Shown here: positions 1 through 7,928 of the stretch, one piece after another | Layout: the number at the start of each line of letters is the position of its first letter | Numbering within the stretch: the stretch's first letter is position 1 | NCBI GenBank assembly: GCA_947483345.1 | Contig: CANKNL010000042.1 | Location: 1 to 15,493 of the forward strand | DNA from: Chitinophagaceae bacterium | Lineage (GTDB): Bacteria; Bacteroidota; Bacteroidia; Chitinophagales; Chitinophagaceae | Direction: 5' to 3' | DNA length: 15,493 bases | Position numbers and translations under genes: made by a program | Notes under the pieces: model-generated | The model's database searches: none | Told to the model about the DNA's origin: nothing | Seen by the model: only the letters and a program-made list of their open reading frames with translations

Positions 1-227
1 CAGGATATTCCTGGTTAATGAACAGAAAATTTACCCAATTAAAGAAAAGAACATTCCTGGTATTTAATGTTGGGGTTAATAATATTCTGAATAACAGAAA
101 TATTGTTTCGGGTGGTTTTGAGCAGCTGCGTTTTGATTTTGCAGAAAAAAATACTAACAAATTTCCAGACAAACGTTTTTACGCTTATGGCATCAATTTC
201 TTTGCCAGCGTAGGGATCAGATTTTAA
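1..227 (+). CDS. TonB-dependent outer-membrane receptor, C-terminal fragment
   Basis: Only the last ~75 codons are present; the frame is open to the left edge (first whole codon at position 3), so this is the 3' end of a larger gene and not a small gene starting at the internal ATG at 18. The peptide has alternating hydrophobic and polar residues typical of outer-membrane beta strands. It contains a VGVNNILNNRN-type segment common near the end of TonB-dependent receptors, and it ends in ASVGIRF, with the terminal aromatic residue used for insertion by the BAM complex. Such receptors import large substrates across the outer membrane using energy from TonB-ExbBD. The next gene, a lipoprotein, begins 39 nt downstream with no terminator between them, so the two are probably co-transcribed. 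The substrate cannot be told from this fragment. A related carboxypeptidase-regulatory-domain/TonB receptor is the likeliest identity. Confidence 0.72.
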   Translation, partial: GYSWLMNRKFTQLKKRTFLVFNVGVNNILNNRNIVSGGFEQLRFDFAEKNTNKFPDKRFYAYGINFFASVGIRF

Positions 228-266
228 TAAATAAAACACGTAATAAACTTTTTAAAAAATAAAATT

Positions 267-1610
267 ATGAACAAGATTCTTAAATTAATGACAGCGGTAA
301 TAATGGTTTTAACTGCCGTTACTTTCAGTGCCTGTAAAAAAACTTTTGATAATCCGCCGGGAGCTGCTGATCCTGCAATTGTAGCAAACACTTCTATTGC
401 AGGTTTAAAAGCGACACATACCACTTCGGGTGCTTATAATGTAATTACAACTAATGTAATTATTTCGGGTGTTGTTGTTGCAGATGATAAAAGCGGAAAT
501 TTTTATAAGCAATTATATATTGAAGATGCAACCGGTGGTTTACAAATATTATTGGATGCAAACAGTCTGTATGGTTCGTACCCTGTAGGCCGTAAGATAT
601 TTATTAAATGTAACGGCCTTTGTATCAGCGATTATAACGGAACCATGGAGCTGGGCGTAAAAGCTACTGTTGCCGGTTTGCCATCGCTTGAAGGTATTCC
701 TGCCAACCTGGTAAGCCAATATGTAGTTGGCGGTTCTTTAAATAATCCTGTTGTTCCTCATGTGGTTACATTGGCGCAGCTTACAACCGGTTTGCAGGAC
801 AAGTATCTGGGTACTTTAATACAACTGGATGGTTTTGCATTTACCAATCTTAGCGCCACTTATTCTGATACGTCGGCTTATAAAAGCACGGTAAACCTTG
901 ATTTAAAGAATTGTGCCAACCAAACTATTATTGTTCGCACAAGTGCATATTCAAATTTTGCTGCACAAAAAGTAGCACAGGGCCGTGGAAGCATTTATGC
1001 TATTTATACAACTTTTGGAACAACCAAACAACTGATTTTAAGGGATACCAGTGATGTTAAATTTTATGATACATATGCCTGTCCTTTGCCTCCCGGAACA
1101 GTTTTCTTACAGGATTTTGAATCAATAGGAGCAAATAACGGTGCACTAAGTTTACCCGGTTGGAAAAACATTGGAGAATCAGGAGGCATTCTTTTTCAGA
1201 ATGCAGTTTTTGGTTCAACTAAATGTGCTAAAGCATCAGCATTTGGTACAGGAGCTTCAACCGTTTCAAGTTGGTTAATTACACCTGCTATCAGCCTTAC
1301 CGGAACCACAGCACCTAAACTTACTTTTTTACAGGCCGCAGGTTTTGCAACCGGTGCAACTGTTTTACAGGTATTGGTATCTACCAATTATGCCGGCAGC
1401 AATACGCCTTCAGCATCTACCTGGACATCCATATATTCAAACACAGCAACCACACCAACAACCGGTTTTGGAACGTTGGCCAGTATTGGCAATTTGAATT
1501 TATCAGCTTACATAGGTCAAACGATCTATATCGCATTTAAATATGATGGCGGCGACCCGACGAAGACCACAACTTATGAAGTTGATGACGTAAAGGTTAC
1601 GGCTAACTAA
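267..1610 (+). CDS. Surface lipoprotein with DUF5689-like region and choice-of-anchor-J-like domain
   Basis: This 447-residue protein has a lipoprotein signal: a hydrophobic stretch at residues 8-22 ends in FSAC with Cys23 as the lipidation site, followed by KK. Residues ~42-265 resemble the DUF5689 region of Bacteroidota outer-membrane lipoproteins, including the characteristic 'ISGVVVADDKSGNFYKQLYI' turn and later 'YLGTLIQLDGF'. Residues ~280-446 resemble the choice-of-anchor-J/cleaved-adhesin jelly roll: FLQDFES near its start, WLITPAISL in the middle, and a closing YEVDDVKV. These families are found on secreted or surface-displayed proteins, often beside TonB receptors and T9SS-secreted enzymes, and the jelly roll suggests ligand or glycan binding. 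No catalytic motif is visible. It sits 39 nt after the receptor fragment and is followed by a terminator, so the pair probably forms the end of one operon. The substrate is unknown. Confidence 0.78.
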   Translation: MNKILKLMTAVIMVLTAVTFSACKKTFDNPPGAADPAIVANTSIAGLKATHTTSGAYNVITTNVIISGVVVADDKSGNFYKQLYIEDATGGLQILLDANSLYGSYPVGRKIFIKCNGLCISDYNGTMELGVKATVAGLPSLEGIPANLVSQYVVGGSLNNPVVPHVVTLAQLTTGLQDKYLGTLIQLDGFAFTNLSATYSDTSAYKSTVNLDLKNCANQTIIVRTSAYSNFAAQKVAQGRGSIYAIYTTFGTTKQLILRDTSDVKFYDTYACPLPPGTVFLQDFESIGANNGALSLPGWKNIGESGGILFQNAVFGSTKCAKASAFGTGASTVSSWLITPAISLTGTTAPKLTFLQAAGFATGATVLQVLVSTNYAGSNTPSASTWTSIYSNTATTPTTGFGTLASIGNLNLSAYIGQTIYIAFKYDGGDPTKTTTYEVDDVKVTAN

Positions 1611-1623
1611 AAATAATTCCAAT

Positions 1624-1661
1624 AATAAGAGTCATGGTTTTTAATCATGACCCTTATTTTT
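1624..1661 (+). terminator. Rho-independent terminator after the DUF5689 lipoprotein gene
   Basis: A 13-nt arm at 1624-1636 pairs with 1646-1658 (one A-C mismatch) around a 9-nt loop and is followed by a short T run. It lies 13 nt after the lipoprotein stop codon and separates that gene from the T9SS cargo gene. It also shows that the upstream in-frame ATG at 1634 lies inside a hairpin and is unlikely to be the true start of the next gene. Confidence 0.8.
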
Positions 1662-1693
1662 CTTTCAGAAGACAAACTTCAAAAATGGCTATT

Positions 1694-4600
1694 ATGAAAA
1701 AACTATATTTTATAATTACTTTATTTACTGTTTCTTTAAGTGGCTGGAGCCAGTTACTTACAGAGCAGTTTCCATACACACCCGATGCGGTTTTGGGTTT
1801 ATCTGCGCAAAGCCAGAGCGGTAGCAGTCCATGGTCAATCATCAACACTGGAGATTCTATCCTGGTTAATGCAGGTAGTTTAACCTATGCGGGCCTTGCA
1901 GCTTCAGTAGGTAATAAAGTGAAATTTGATGGATCAGGAACTGATTATTACACCAATTTCTCTACGCAAACCACCGGATCAATATACAGATCATTTATTC
2001 TGAACGTTTCTTCATTAGGCACCCTTGGTCTTACAGGTGGCTATTTCAATGGATTTATTCAGGGAGCCAGCACCACCGTTTTTGGGGCAACAGTTTGGAC
2101 CCGCTTAAGCACTACAGCCGGTAAATATAACGTAGGTATTTCTACAAGAAGTAGTGCATCTCCAATAAGTTGGTTAGCTAGTGATTTGACCCCTGGGGTA
2201 CCATGTTTTATTGTTGCAGCATACGATATCAATGCAGGTGTGGGGGATGATGTTGCCCGTATTTGGTTAAATACATCCGCAATTGGAGCAGCCGAACCTG
2301 CCGCTGATGCTACTTCTGTGCCCGCAACAGATATGGCAAGTGTAGGAAGAGTTTTTTTAAGACAGGATAATCCCACCAACACCCCTTTTATAGAATTTGA
2401 TGAACTGCGGATTGGTACAACCTGGGCACAGGTAACACCATCTGGTGCTGCTTCTCCAACATTAACAGCAACTGCACTAACTGCTTTTGGTAACGTTTGT
2501 ATAAATACAACTGCCGGCCCTAATTCATTTACAATAACAGGTACAACACTTACCACTGCTGATGTTACTATTGGTACATTGGCTGGCTTTACCTATGATA
2601 CTACCGGTGGTGTTGGATATGTGAGTTCTTTAAATATACCACATGCTGCCGGTGCATTTTCAAAACAAATATTTGTAAAATTTTCGCCAACATTAGTACA
2701 ATCTTATAATGGTAATATACCAGTTGGTGGTGGCGGTGCTGCTTCAATTAATGTGGCTGCTGCCGGTTCGGGTATTAACACAGCTCCGGTGGTTTCTACT
2801 GGTGCTGCCAGTGCAATAACAGCATCAAGTGCTACCCTTGCCGGAACTGCAACAACACCATGTTCAGCAATTACAACGTACGGAATTGAGTATAGTCTTA
2901 CAAACGGTTTTCCAAACGGAACAGGTACACCTGCTCCATCCTCTAATATTAGTGGTGGTAATTTCAGCTCTAATATTCTGGGTCTAACAGCAAGTACAAC
3001 TTATTATTATAAAGCCTATGCTACAAATGGCGGAGGTACTACTTATGGTTCACAATTGTCTTTTGCAACAGCTGCTGCCACACCAACATTATCTGCTACA
3101 GCACTCACTTCATTTGCAAATGTGTGTATCAATACAACATCTGTAACAAATTCATTTACCATTACCGGTACTGCATTAACGGCTGCTAATGTAACTGTTG
3201 ATCTGCTCAGCGGCTTTACCTATTCTACTTCAATTGGCGGTCCTTTTACAACTTCGTTAAGTTTAGTACAAGGGGGAGGCGCTTTTTCTCAAATTATTTA
3301 TGTTTCGTTTTTTCCCGTCGCTGTACAATCTTATAACGGTAATATACCTGTTGGTGGTGGTGGAGCTGCTTCAATAAATGTGGTTGCAACCGGAGCTGGT
3401 GTAAATACAATCCCAACAGTTACTACAGGTGCAGCATCTGCTATAACAACAACTACTGCAACTTTAGCAGGTACAATTCCTGCAAATGGTTGTACCGCTG
3501 TAACAGCTTATGGTATTGAATACAGTACAACTATTGGTTTTCCAAATGGTAGCGGAACACCGGTTACTTCAAGCAATCTTAGTGGAATAAATTTCTCATC
3601 AAATAGTATAGGCTTATCTCCTAATACGCCTTATTATTATCATGCTTATGCAACCAATTCAGGTGGTACAGGCTATGGTAATGAGCAAACATTTACAACG
3701 CAGGCATTAACTCCTACATTAAGTGCCACTGCCTTATCAGCATTTGGTAATATTTGTATCAATACTACTGCCGGTCCTAATTCATTTAACATAAATGGAT
3801 CGGCACTTAATGTAACCAATGTAAACATCGGTCCATTAACCGGCTTTACATTTTGTACAACAGCAGGCGGTGCATATACAACTTCTTTAAGTTTAGTACA
3901 ACCTGGGGGTACTTTTACCCAGGCCATCTTTGTAAATTTCACGCCAAGTCTGGTACAATCTTATAATGGCAATATTTCTGTAACTGGTGGAGGAGCAGCA
4001 GCAATCAATGTGGTGGCTTCAGGTTCAGGTATCAATACAATTGCAACAGTTGCAAGTGGTGCAGCAAGTGCTATCACTTCTATTTCTGCAACTGTTGCAG
4101 GTACCATACCTTCAATTGGTTGTTCGGCCATTACTGCTTATGGTGTTGAGTGGAGCTTATCTAATGGTTTTCCCAATGGAAGCGGAACTGCGGTACCATC
4201 AACAAATCTGGTCGGTATCAATTTCTCTTCAGCCTTAACCGGTCTGGCACCAACAACTACTTATTATTACCATGCTTATGCTACCAATAATGGCGGTACA
4301 GCTTATGGGGTACAAGGATCATTTACAACAGCAACACCCACTTTATCTGCATCAACACTTACAGGTTTCGGCAATGTATGTTTAAATGCAACTACGGGTC
4401 CTAATTCATTTACTATAACAGGTACCAATCTTACTACAGCCAATGTTACTGTTGCTGCTTTGGCAGGATTTACTTACTCAACAACCGCGGGGGGTATTTT
4501 TACCGCAACATTAAGTTTACCACAACTCAGTGGTGCTTATTCACAACAAATATTTGTAAAGTTTACACCAACTTTAGTGCAATCGTACAATGGCAATATT

Positions 4601-5851
4601 TCTGTTGGTGGCGGTGGCGGTGCAACACAAAATGTAGCTGCAACCGGTGCTGGTGTTAATACAACGCCTTCTGTAACCAGCGGTGCGGCGAGTGCTATAA
4701 CACAAATTACAGCAACTGTTGCCGGAGCTATTCCTGCAAACGGCTGTACAGCTATAACTGCTTATGGTATTGAATACAGCATTGCTGCAGGTTTCCCTAA
4801 TGGAACAGGAACAGCGGTTGCTTCAACCAATTTAAGTGGCGTTAATTTTAGTTCTGATCTTTTAGGTTTAGCACCAAGCACAACTTATTATTATCATGCT
4901 TATGCTACCAATGCCGGTGGTACAACTTATAGTACACAGGGCTCATTCACCACATCCGCTCCGGTATTAACGGCAACACCACTTACGGGGTTTGGGGCAA
5001 ATTGTATCAATACAACCGCAGGGCCAAATTCATTTATTATAAACAGTAATGCAGTTACTGTGGCCAATATAAATGTTGGCCCATTGACTGGTTATACTTT
5101 CTCGGCCACATCAGGTGGAACTTACAACACTTCATTAAGCTTGTTACATTCTGCAGGGCCATACACACAAACCGTATTTGTGAAATTTACCCCAACAGCC
5201 GTACAATCTTATAATGGCAATATTCCGATTAGCGGAGGAGGAGCACCCATTACCATTAATGTAGTTGTAAGTGGAAGTGGTGTAAATACTGTTGCTACGG
5301 TTCTTACCGGAAGTTCAGCCATACTCAATCCGAATTCAGTAACATTGAGTGGCTTGGTAAGCAGCATTGGTTGCAGTCCGGTAATAACTTATGGTATAGA
5401 ATACAGCGGTATCAGCGGTCTTACTAATGGCCTGGGTACTAAAGTAAATTCAACCAATTTAAATTCCGGTATTTTCTCTGCAACTTTAAATGGATTGGTG
5501 CAGGGCGGTAAATACTATTACAAAGCATGGGCCATTAATAACGGTGGTATTGCTTATGGTGCTGAACAAAGCTTTACTTTGAGTAATATCCCTTCGGGAT
5601 TTATCATTTATAGTAACCCTATACAACGTGGTACCAACCTGCATTATACCTACAATGGTATTAAGCCGGGTCATTATGAAGTACAGATCATTAACAGCTT
5701 GGGGCAATCAGTTTTTCAACATGAGCTGATCATATCGGTTAATTTTATTGATGATAACTTTATGGTACCTGGTACTTTGGGAACCGGTGTTTACAGTTTA
5801 CGTATTACCAGCCCGGATTTTAGAGATGATAAAATATTTATGATCAGATAA
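1694..5851 (+). CDS. Large modular T9SS-secreted surface protein with five tandem Ig-like/Fn3-like repeats
   Basis: The frame is open from 1634, but the ATG at 1694 gives a clean signal peptide (MKK, a hydrophobic core, then GWSQ at residues 17-20), so I start there: 1385 residues. Residues 21-254 look like a LamG/concanavalin-like beta region with FIEFDELRIG near its end. Residues 255-1299 are five tandem repeats of 208-210 residues. Each has an Ig-like half (about 109 residues, containing FGNVCINTTAGPNSF and VQSYNGNI) and an Fn3-like half (about 100 residues, ending in a TTYYYHAYATNxGG motif). Residues 1300-1385 are a type A T9SS sorting domain. The protein should cross the outer membrane by T9SS and be anchored to the surface or released. 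No enzyme motif is visible, so an adhesin or structural surface role is the best guess. I see no clear promoter of its own. Expression may depend on read-through of the upstream terminator or on an unrecognised promoter in 1611-1693. Confidence 0.82.
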   Translation: MKKLYFIITLFTVSLSGWSQLLTEQFPYTPDAVLGLSAQSQSGSSPWSIINTGDSILVNAGSLTYAGLAASVGNKVKFDGSGTDYYTNFSTQTTGSIYRSFILNVSSLGTLGLTGGYFNGFIQGASTTVFGATVWTRLSTTAGKYNVGISTRSSASPISWLASDLTPGVPCFIVAAYDINAGVGDDVARIWLNTSAIGAAEPAADATSVPATDMASVGRVFLRQDNPTNTPFIEFDELRIGTTWAQVTPSGAASPTLTATALTAFGNVCINTTAGPNSFTITGTTLTTADVTIGTLAGFTYDTTGGVGYVSSLNIPHAAGAFSKQIFVKFSPTLVQSYNGNIPVGGGGAASINVAAAGSGINTAPVVSTGAASAITASSATLAGTATTPCSAITTYGIEYSLTNGFPNGTGTPAPSSNISGGNFSSNILGLTASTTYYYKAYATNGGGTTYGSQLSFATAAATPTLSATALTSFANVCINTTSVTNSFTITGTALTAANVTVDLLSGFTYSTSIGGPFTTSLSLVQGGGAFSQIIYVSFFPVAVQSYNGNIPVGGGGAASINVVATGAGVNTIPTVTTGAASAITTTTATLAGTIPANGCTAVTAYGIEYSTTIGFPNGSGTPVTSSNLSGINFSSNSIGLSPNTPYYYHAYATNSGGTGYGNEQTFTTQALTPTLSATALSAFGNICINTTAGPNSFNINGSALNVTNVNIGPLTGFTFCTTAGGAYTTSLSLVQPGGTFTQAIFVNFTPSLVQSYNGNISVTGGGAAAINVVASGSGINTIATVASGAASAITSISATVAGTIPSIGCSAITAYGVEWSLSNGFPNGSGTAVPSTNLVGINFSSALTGLAPTTTYYYHAYATNNGGTAYGVQGSFTTATPTLSASTLTGFGNVCLNATTGPNSFTITGTNLTTANVTVAALAGFTYSTTAGGIFTATLSLPQLSGAYSQQIFVKFTPTLVQSYNGNISVGGGGGATQNVAATGAGVNTTPSVTSGAASAITQITATVAGAIPANGCTAITAYGIEYSIAAGFPNGTGTAVASTNLSGVNFSSDLLGLAPSTTYYYHAYATNAGGTTYSTQGSFTTSAPVLTATPLTGFGANCINTTAGPNSFIINSNAVTVANINVGPLTGYTFSATSGGTYNTSLSLLHSAGPYTQTVFVKFTPTAVQSYNGNIPISGGGAPITINVVVSGSGVNTVATVLTGSSAILNPNSVTLSGLVSSIGCSPVITYGIEYSGISGLTNGLGTKVNSTNLNSGIFSATLNGLVQGGKYYYKAWAINNGGIAYGAEQSFTLSNIPSGFIIYSNPIQRGTNLHYTYNGIKPGHYEVQIINSLGQSVFQHELIISVNFIDDNFMVPGTLGTGVYSLRITSPDFRDDKIFMIR
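2456..5590 (+). repeat. Five tandem ~627-nt coding repeats
   Basis: Repeat boundaries, set at the conserved PTL/PVL motif, are 2456-3082, 3083-3712, 3713-4336, 4337-4960 and 4961-5590. Within them the Ig-like half starts at the boundary and is 327 nt in repeats 1-4 and 330 nt in repeat 5. The Fn3-like half follows and is 297-303 nt. Protein similarity is high along the whole unit, but the DNA has drifted at many codon positions. The best conserved DNA block is a caatcttataatggnaatat-type stretch present in every unit (one variant in repeat 4). Repeats 2-4 are most alike and repeat 5 is the most diverged, mainly in its Fn3-like half. The units look like old in-frame duplications kept for structure, not recent expansion. 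Confidence 0.9.
5591..5848 (+). other. T9SS type A C-terminal sorting domain (part of the preceding protein)
   Basis: These last 86 residues of the modular protein follow the usual pattern of Por secretion tail domains: an IIYSNP motif (commonly YPNP), a central HYEVQIINSLGQSV strand pair, then GTGVYSLRI and a terminal strand ending KIFMIR. In known T9SS cargo this domain directs passage through the outer-membrane translocon and is then removed by the sortase. It contains no Cys, in contrast to the repeats. Confidence 0.85.
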
Positions 5852-5877
5852 TTGATCGTAAAATGATAATATAAAGT

Positions 5878-5910
5878 CAGAGGCTTCCACGAGGGAAGCC
5901 TCTGTTATTT
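5878..5910 (+). terminator. Rho-independent terminator after the modular protein gene
   Basis: A perfect 11-bp GC-rich stem (5878-5888 with 5894-5904) and a 5-nt loop are followed by TTATTT. It lies 27 nt after the stop codon and insulates htpG from the surface-protein block. Confidence 0.88.
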
Positions 5911-5985
5911 GGAAAACGTTCATGTCAGAATTTTAGAACAAGAACAAATTAAAGTGCCATGCTGACAGCATATGCCAATTGGTAC

Positions 5986-5993
5986 TATGTTTG
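5986..5993 (+). promoter_or_regulatory. Probable -7 box of the htpG promoter
   Basis: TATGTTTG matches the Bacteroidota -7 consensus TAnnTTTG exactly. The predicted transcript start is near 5999, about 20 nt before the htpG ATG. No good TTG is visible at the -33 distance; the nearest is CTG at 5962-5964. The upstream element is therefore weak or a different sigma factor is used. I see no clear heat-shock operator such as a CIRCE inverted repeat. Confidence 0.5.
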
Positions 5994-6019
5994 CACACAT
6001 GTACTAAAACTAAAAGACT

Positions 6020-7837
6020 ATGCAAAAAGGAAGTATACGTGTTCAAACGGAGAACATTTTCCCAATAATTAAGAAATTTTTATATAGCGAGCATGACATT
6101 TTTATTCGTGAGCTGGTAAGTAATGCAGTTGATGCTAATCAAAAGCTGAAGACACTTTCATCAATTGGTGAGGCCAAGGGTGAACTGGGCGATTTAAGAA
6201 TTGATATTAAAATTGATAAAGAAAAGAAAAGCTTAACCATTTCTGATACCGGATTGGGTATGACAGATGAAGAAGTTGATAAATACCTGAACCAGGTGGC
6301 ATTTAGTGGTGCGGAAGAGTTTTTAGAAAAATACAAGGGCCAGAATGAAGCCAATATTATAGGTCATTTTGGATTGGGCTTTTACAGTTCTTTTATGGTA
6401 AGTGAAAGGGTAGAAGTTTTTTCTAAAAGTTTTAAAGAGGGCAGCAAAGCGGTTCGTTGGGAATGTGATGGTAGTCCGGAATTTACACTGGAAGAAATAG
6501 AAAAAGAAAGCAGGGGTACTGATATTGTGTTGCATTTGAATGCTGAAAGTGAAGAGTTTCTGGAACCATCTAGGATTAGTACCGTATTGGAAAAATTCTG
6601 CCGCTTCCTCCCAATCCCCATTTTTTTCGAGGACAAACAAATTAACAATCCGGCTCCGGCCTGGACAAAAAAGCCCTCAGAATTAACCGACGAAGATTAC
6701 CAGAATTTTTATAAAGAGTTATATCCTTTCGGTGAAGCACCATTGTTCTGGATACATTTAAATGTGGATTATCCATTCAACCTCACTGGCATTTTATATT
6801 TTCCAAAAATTAAGCAGAGCTACGAAATACAAAAAGATAAAATTCAATTATACTGTAACCAGGTTTTTGTAACCGATGAGGTTAAAGATATTGTTCCGGA
6901 ATTTTTAATGTTGATGCATGGTGTGATCGATAGTCCGGATATACCGTTGAACGTAAGCCGCAGTTATTTACAGGGCGACCCGAATGTGCGTAAGATCAAC
7001 AGTCACATCACCAAAAAAGTAGCTGATAAGTTAGAAGAGATATTTAAAAACGACCGTAAGCAGTTTGAAGAAAAATGGGAGAGTCTTGGTTTGTTTGTGA
7101 AGTATGGAATGATGACGGATGATAAGTTCTTAGAGAAGGCGAATAAATTCCATATTCTGCAGGATTGCAAAGATGAAAAATTTTATACCCTGGAAGAATA
7201 CAGATTGGCAACTGAAACCTTGCAGAAAAATAAAGATGGGAAACTCGTTATTCTGTATACAACCAATCCCGTGCAGCAGGATGCATACATACAACAGGCC
7301 GCAGCAAAGGGTTATATGGTAGTTAAGCTGGAAACCATCATCGACAATGGTTTTTTAAACCAGATGGAAATGAAATGGGAGAACGTGCAGTTTGTGAGGG
7401 TTGACAGTGATATTGTTGATAATTTAATTGATAAGCAGGAGGGCGGTGATAGTGTGTTGAGCAAAGAGGATGAAACAAAATTGAAAGATCTTTTCGCAGT
7501 TAAAAATCCTGAAATAAATGTATCGGTAGAAGTGAAAGGATTAAGTGCCGATGCGCCACCGGTGGTTGCCACCAGGCCTGAGTTTATGCGTCGTATGAAA
7601 GACATGGCGGCCATGCAGGGTGGTATGGGAGCGTTTTATGCCAACATGCCTGATGAGGTTACACTGACTGTAAATGGTAACCATGCTATTTATAAGACAG
7701 TGTTAGCTGAGACTGAAAAAGAAAAGCAGGAAAAGCTGGTTCATAATTTGGCAGACCTTGCCTTGCTATCGCAGGGATTATTAAAAGGAAACAGTTTAAC
7801 CAGCTTTATAAACAGAAGTGTGGAGTTGATGGGGTAG
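6020..7837 (+). CDS. htpG: Molecular chaperone HtpG (bacterial Hsp90)
   Basis: The 605-residue protein is an ATP-dependent cytoplasmic chaperone that remodels client proteins together with the DnaK system. The N-terminal GHKL ATPase is clear: ELVSNAVDA (residues 31-39, with Glu31 and Asn35), DTGLG (76-80) and GHFGLGFYSSFMV (115-127) form the nucleotide pocket and lid, followed by GTDIVLHL. The middle domain carries the NVSRSYLQGD loop (311-320), whose Arg314 corresponds to the ATP-contacting arginine of Hsp90. The C-terminal dimerisation region includes a Met-rich amphipathic segment at about 521-536 (EFMRRMKDMAAMQ), the type of surface that contacts clients. The length is slightly under that of E. 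coli HtpG. There is no charged linker, as expected for bacterial members. The gene is monocistronic, with its own -7 box and a terminator on each side. Confidence 0.96.
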   Translation: MQKGSIRVQTENIFPIIKKFLYSEHDIFIRELVSNAVDANQKLKTLSSIGEAKGELGDLRIDIKIDKEKKSLTISDTGLGMTDEEVDKYLNQVAFSGAEEFLEKYKGQNEANIIGHFGLGFYSSFMVSERVEVFSKSFKEGSKAVRWECDGSPEFTLEEIEKESRGTDIVLHLNAESEEFLEPSRISTVLEKFCRFLPIPIFFEDKQINNPAPAWTKKPSELTDEDYQNFYKELYPFGEAPLFWIHLNVDYPFNLTGILYFPKIKQSYEIQKDKIQLYCNQVFVTDEVKDIVPEFLMLMHGVIDSPDIPLNVSRSYLQGDPNVRKINSHITKKVADKLEEIFKNDRKQFEEKWESLGLFVKYGMMTDDKFLEKANKFHILQDCKDEKFYTLEEYRLATETLQKNKDGKLVILYTTNPVQQDAYIQQAAAKGYMVVKLETIIDNGFLNQMEMKWENVQFVRVDSDIVDNLIDKQEGGDSVLSKEDETKLKDLFAVKNPEINVSVEVKGLSADAPPVVATRPEFMRRMKDMAAMQGGMGAFYANMPDEVTLTVNGNHAIYKTVLAETEKEKQEKLVHNLADLALLSQGLLKGNSLTSFINRSVELMG

Positions 7838-7862
7838 GTGTTTGGCCACTAAGCAGATTGTT

Positions 7863-7901
7863 ATTTTAAAAGCATGTAGCATTTCTACATGCTTTTAAAA
7901 T
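7863..7901. terminator. Bidirectional terminator palindrome between convergent genes
   Basis: A perfect 17-bp stem (7863-7879 with 7885-7901) and a 5-nt loop fill the centre of the 91-nt gap between the htpG and methyltransferase stop codons. The stem base is A/T-rich, so T-rich tracts exist for transcripts of either direction, although no long T run follows on either side. Weaker outer arms extend the symmetry to both stop codons (see findings). Confidence 0.78.
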
Positions 7902-7928
7902 TTAAGGCCATTAGTAGAGGCCTGACAC

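Noticed and set aside
18..227. A separate 69-residue gene starting at the ATG at 18
   Set aside because: The frame is open to the window edge and the peptide is the C-terminal barrel end of a receptor, so the ATG is internal.
1634..1693. Longer start for the modular T9SS protein
   Set aside because: The ATG at 1634 lies inside the terminator hairpin and adds 20 polar residues before the signal peptide; the ATG at 1694 gives a standard signal sequence.
2059..2556. 165-residue minus-strand open frame within the modular protein gene
   Set aside because: Its Val/Ala/Pro-rich composition is the mirror of the Thr/Gly/Ala-rich coding strand, and it has no start context or family motif.
3987..4238. 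83-residue + strand frame rich in Gln, Leu and Val
   Set aside because: It is a frame-shifted reading of repeat 3 and its low-complexity composition reflects the repeat codons.
2456..5590. CRISPR or non-coding satellite array
   Set aside because: The period is about 627 nt, in frame, without short identical repeats and spacers; it is a coding protein repeat.
6323..6648. Minus-strand open frames within htpG
   Set aside because: They lie wholly inside a strongly supported htpG frame and show no domain or start signal.
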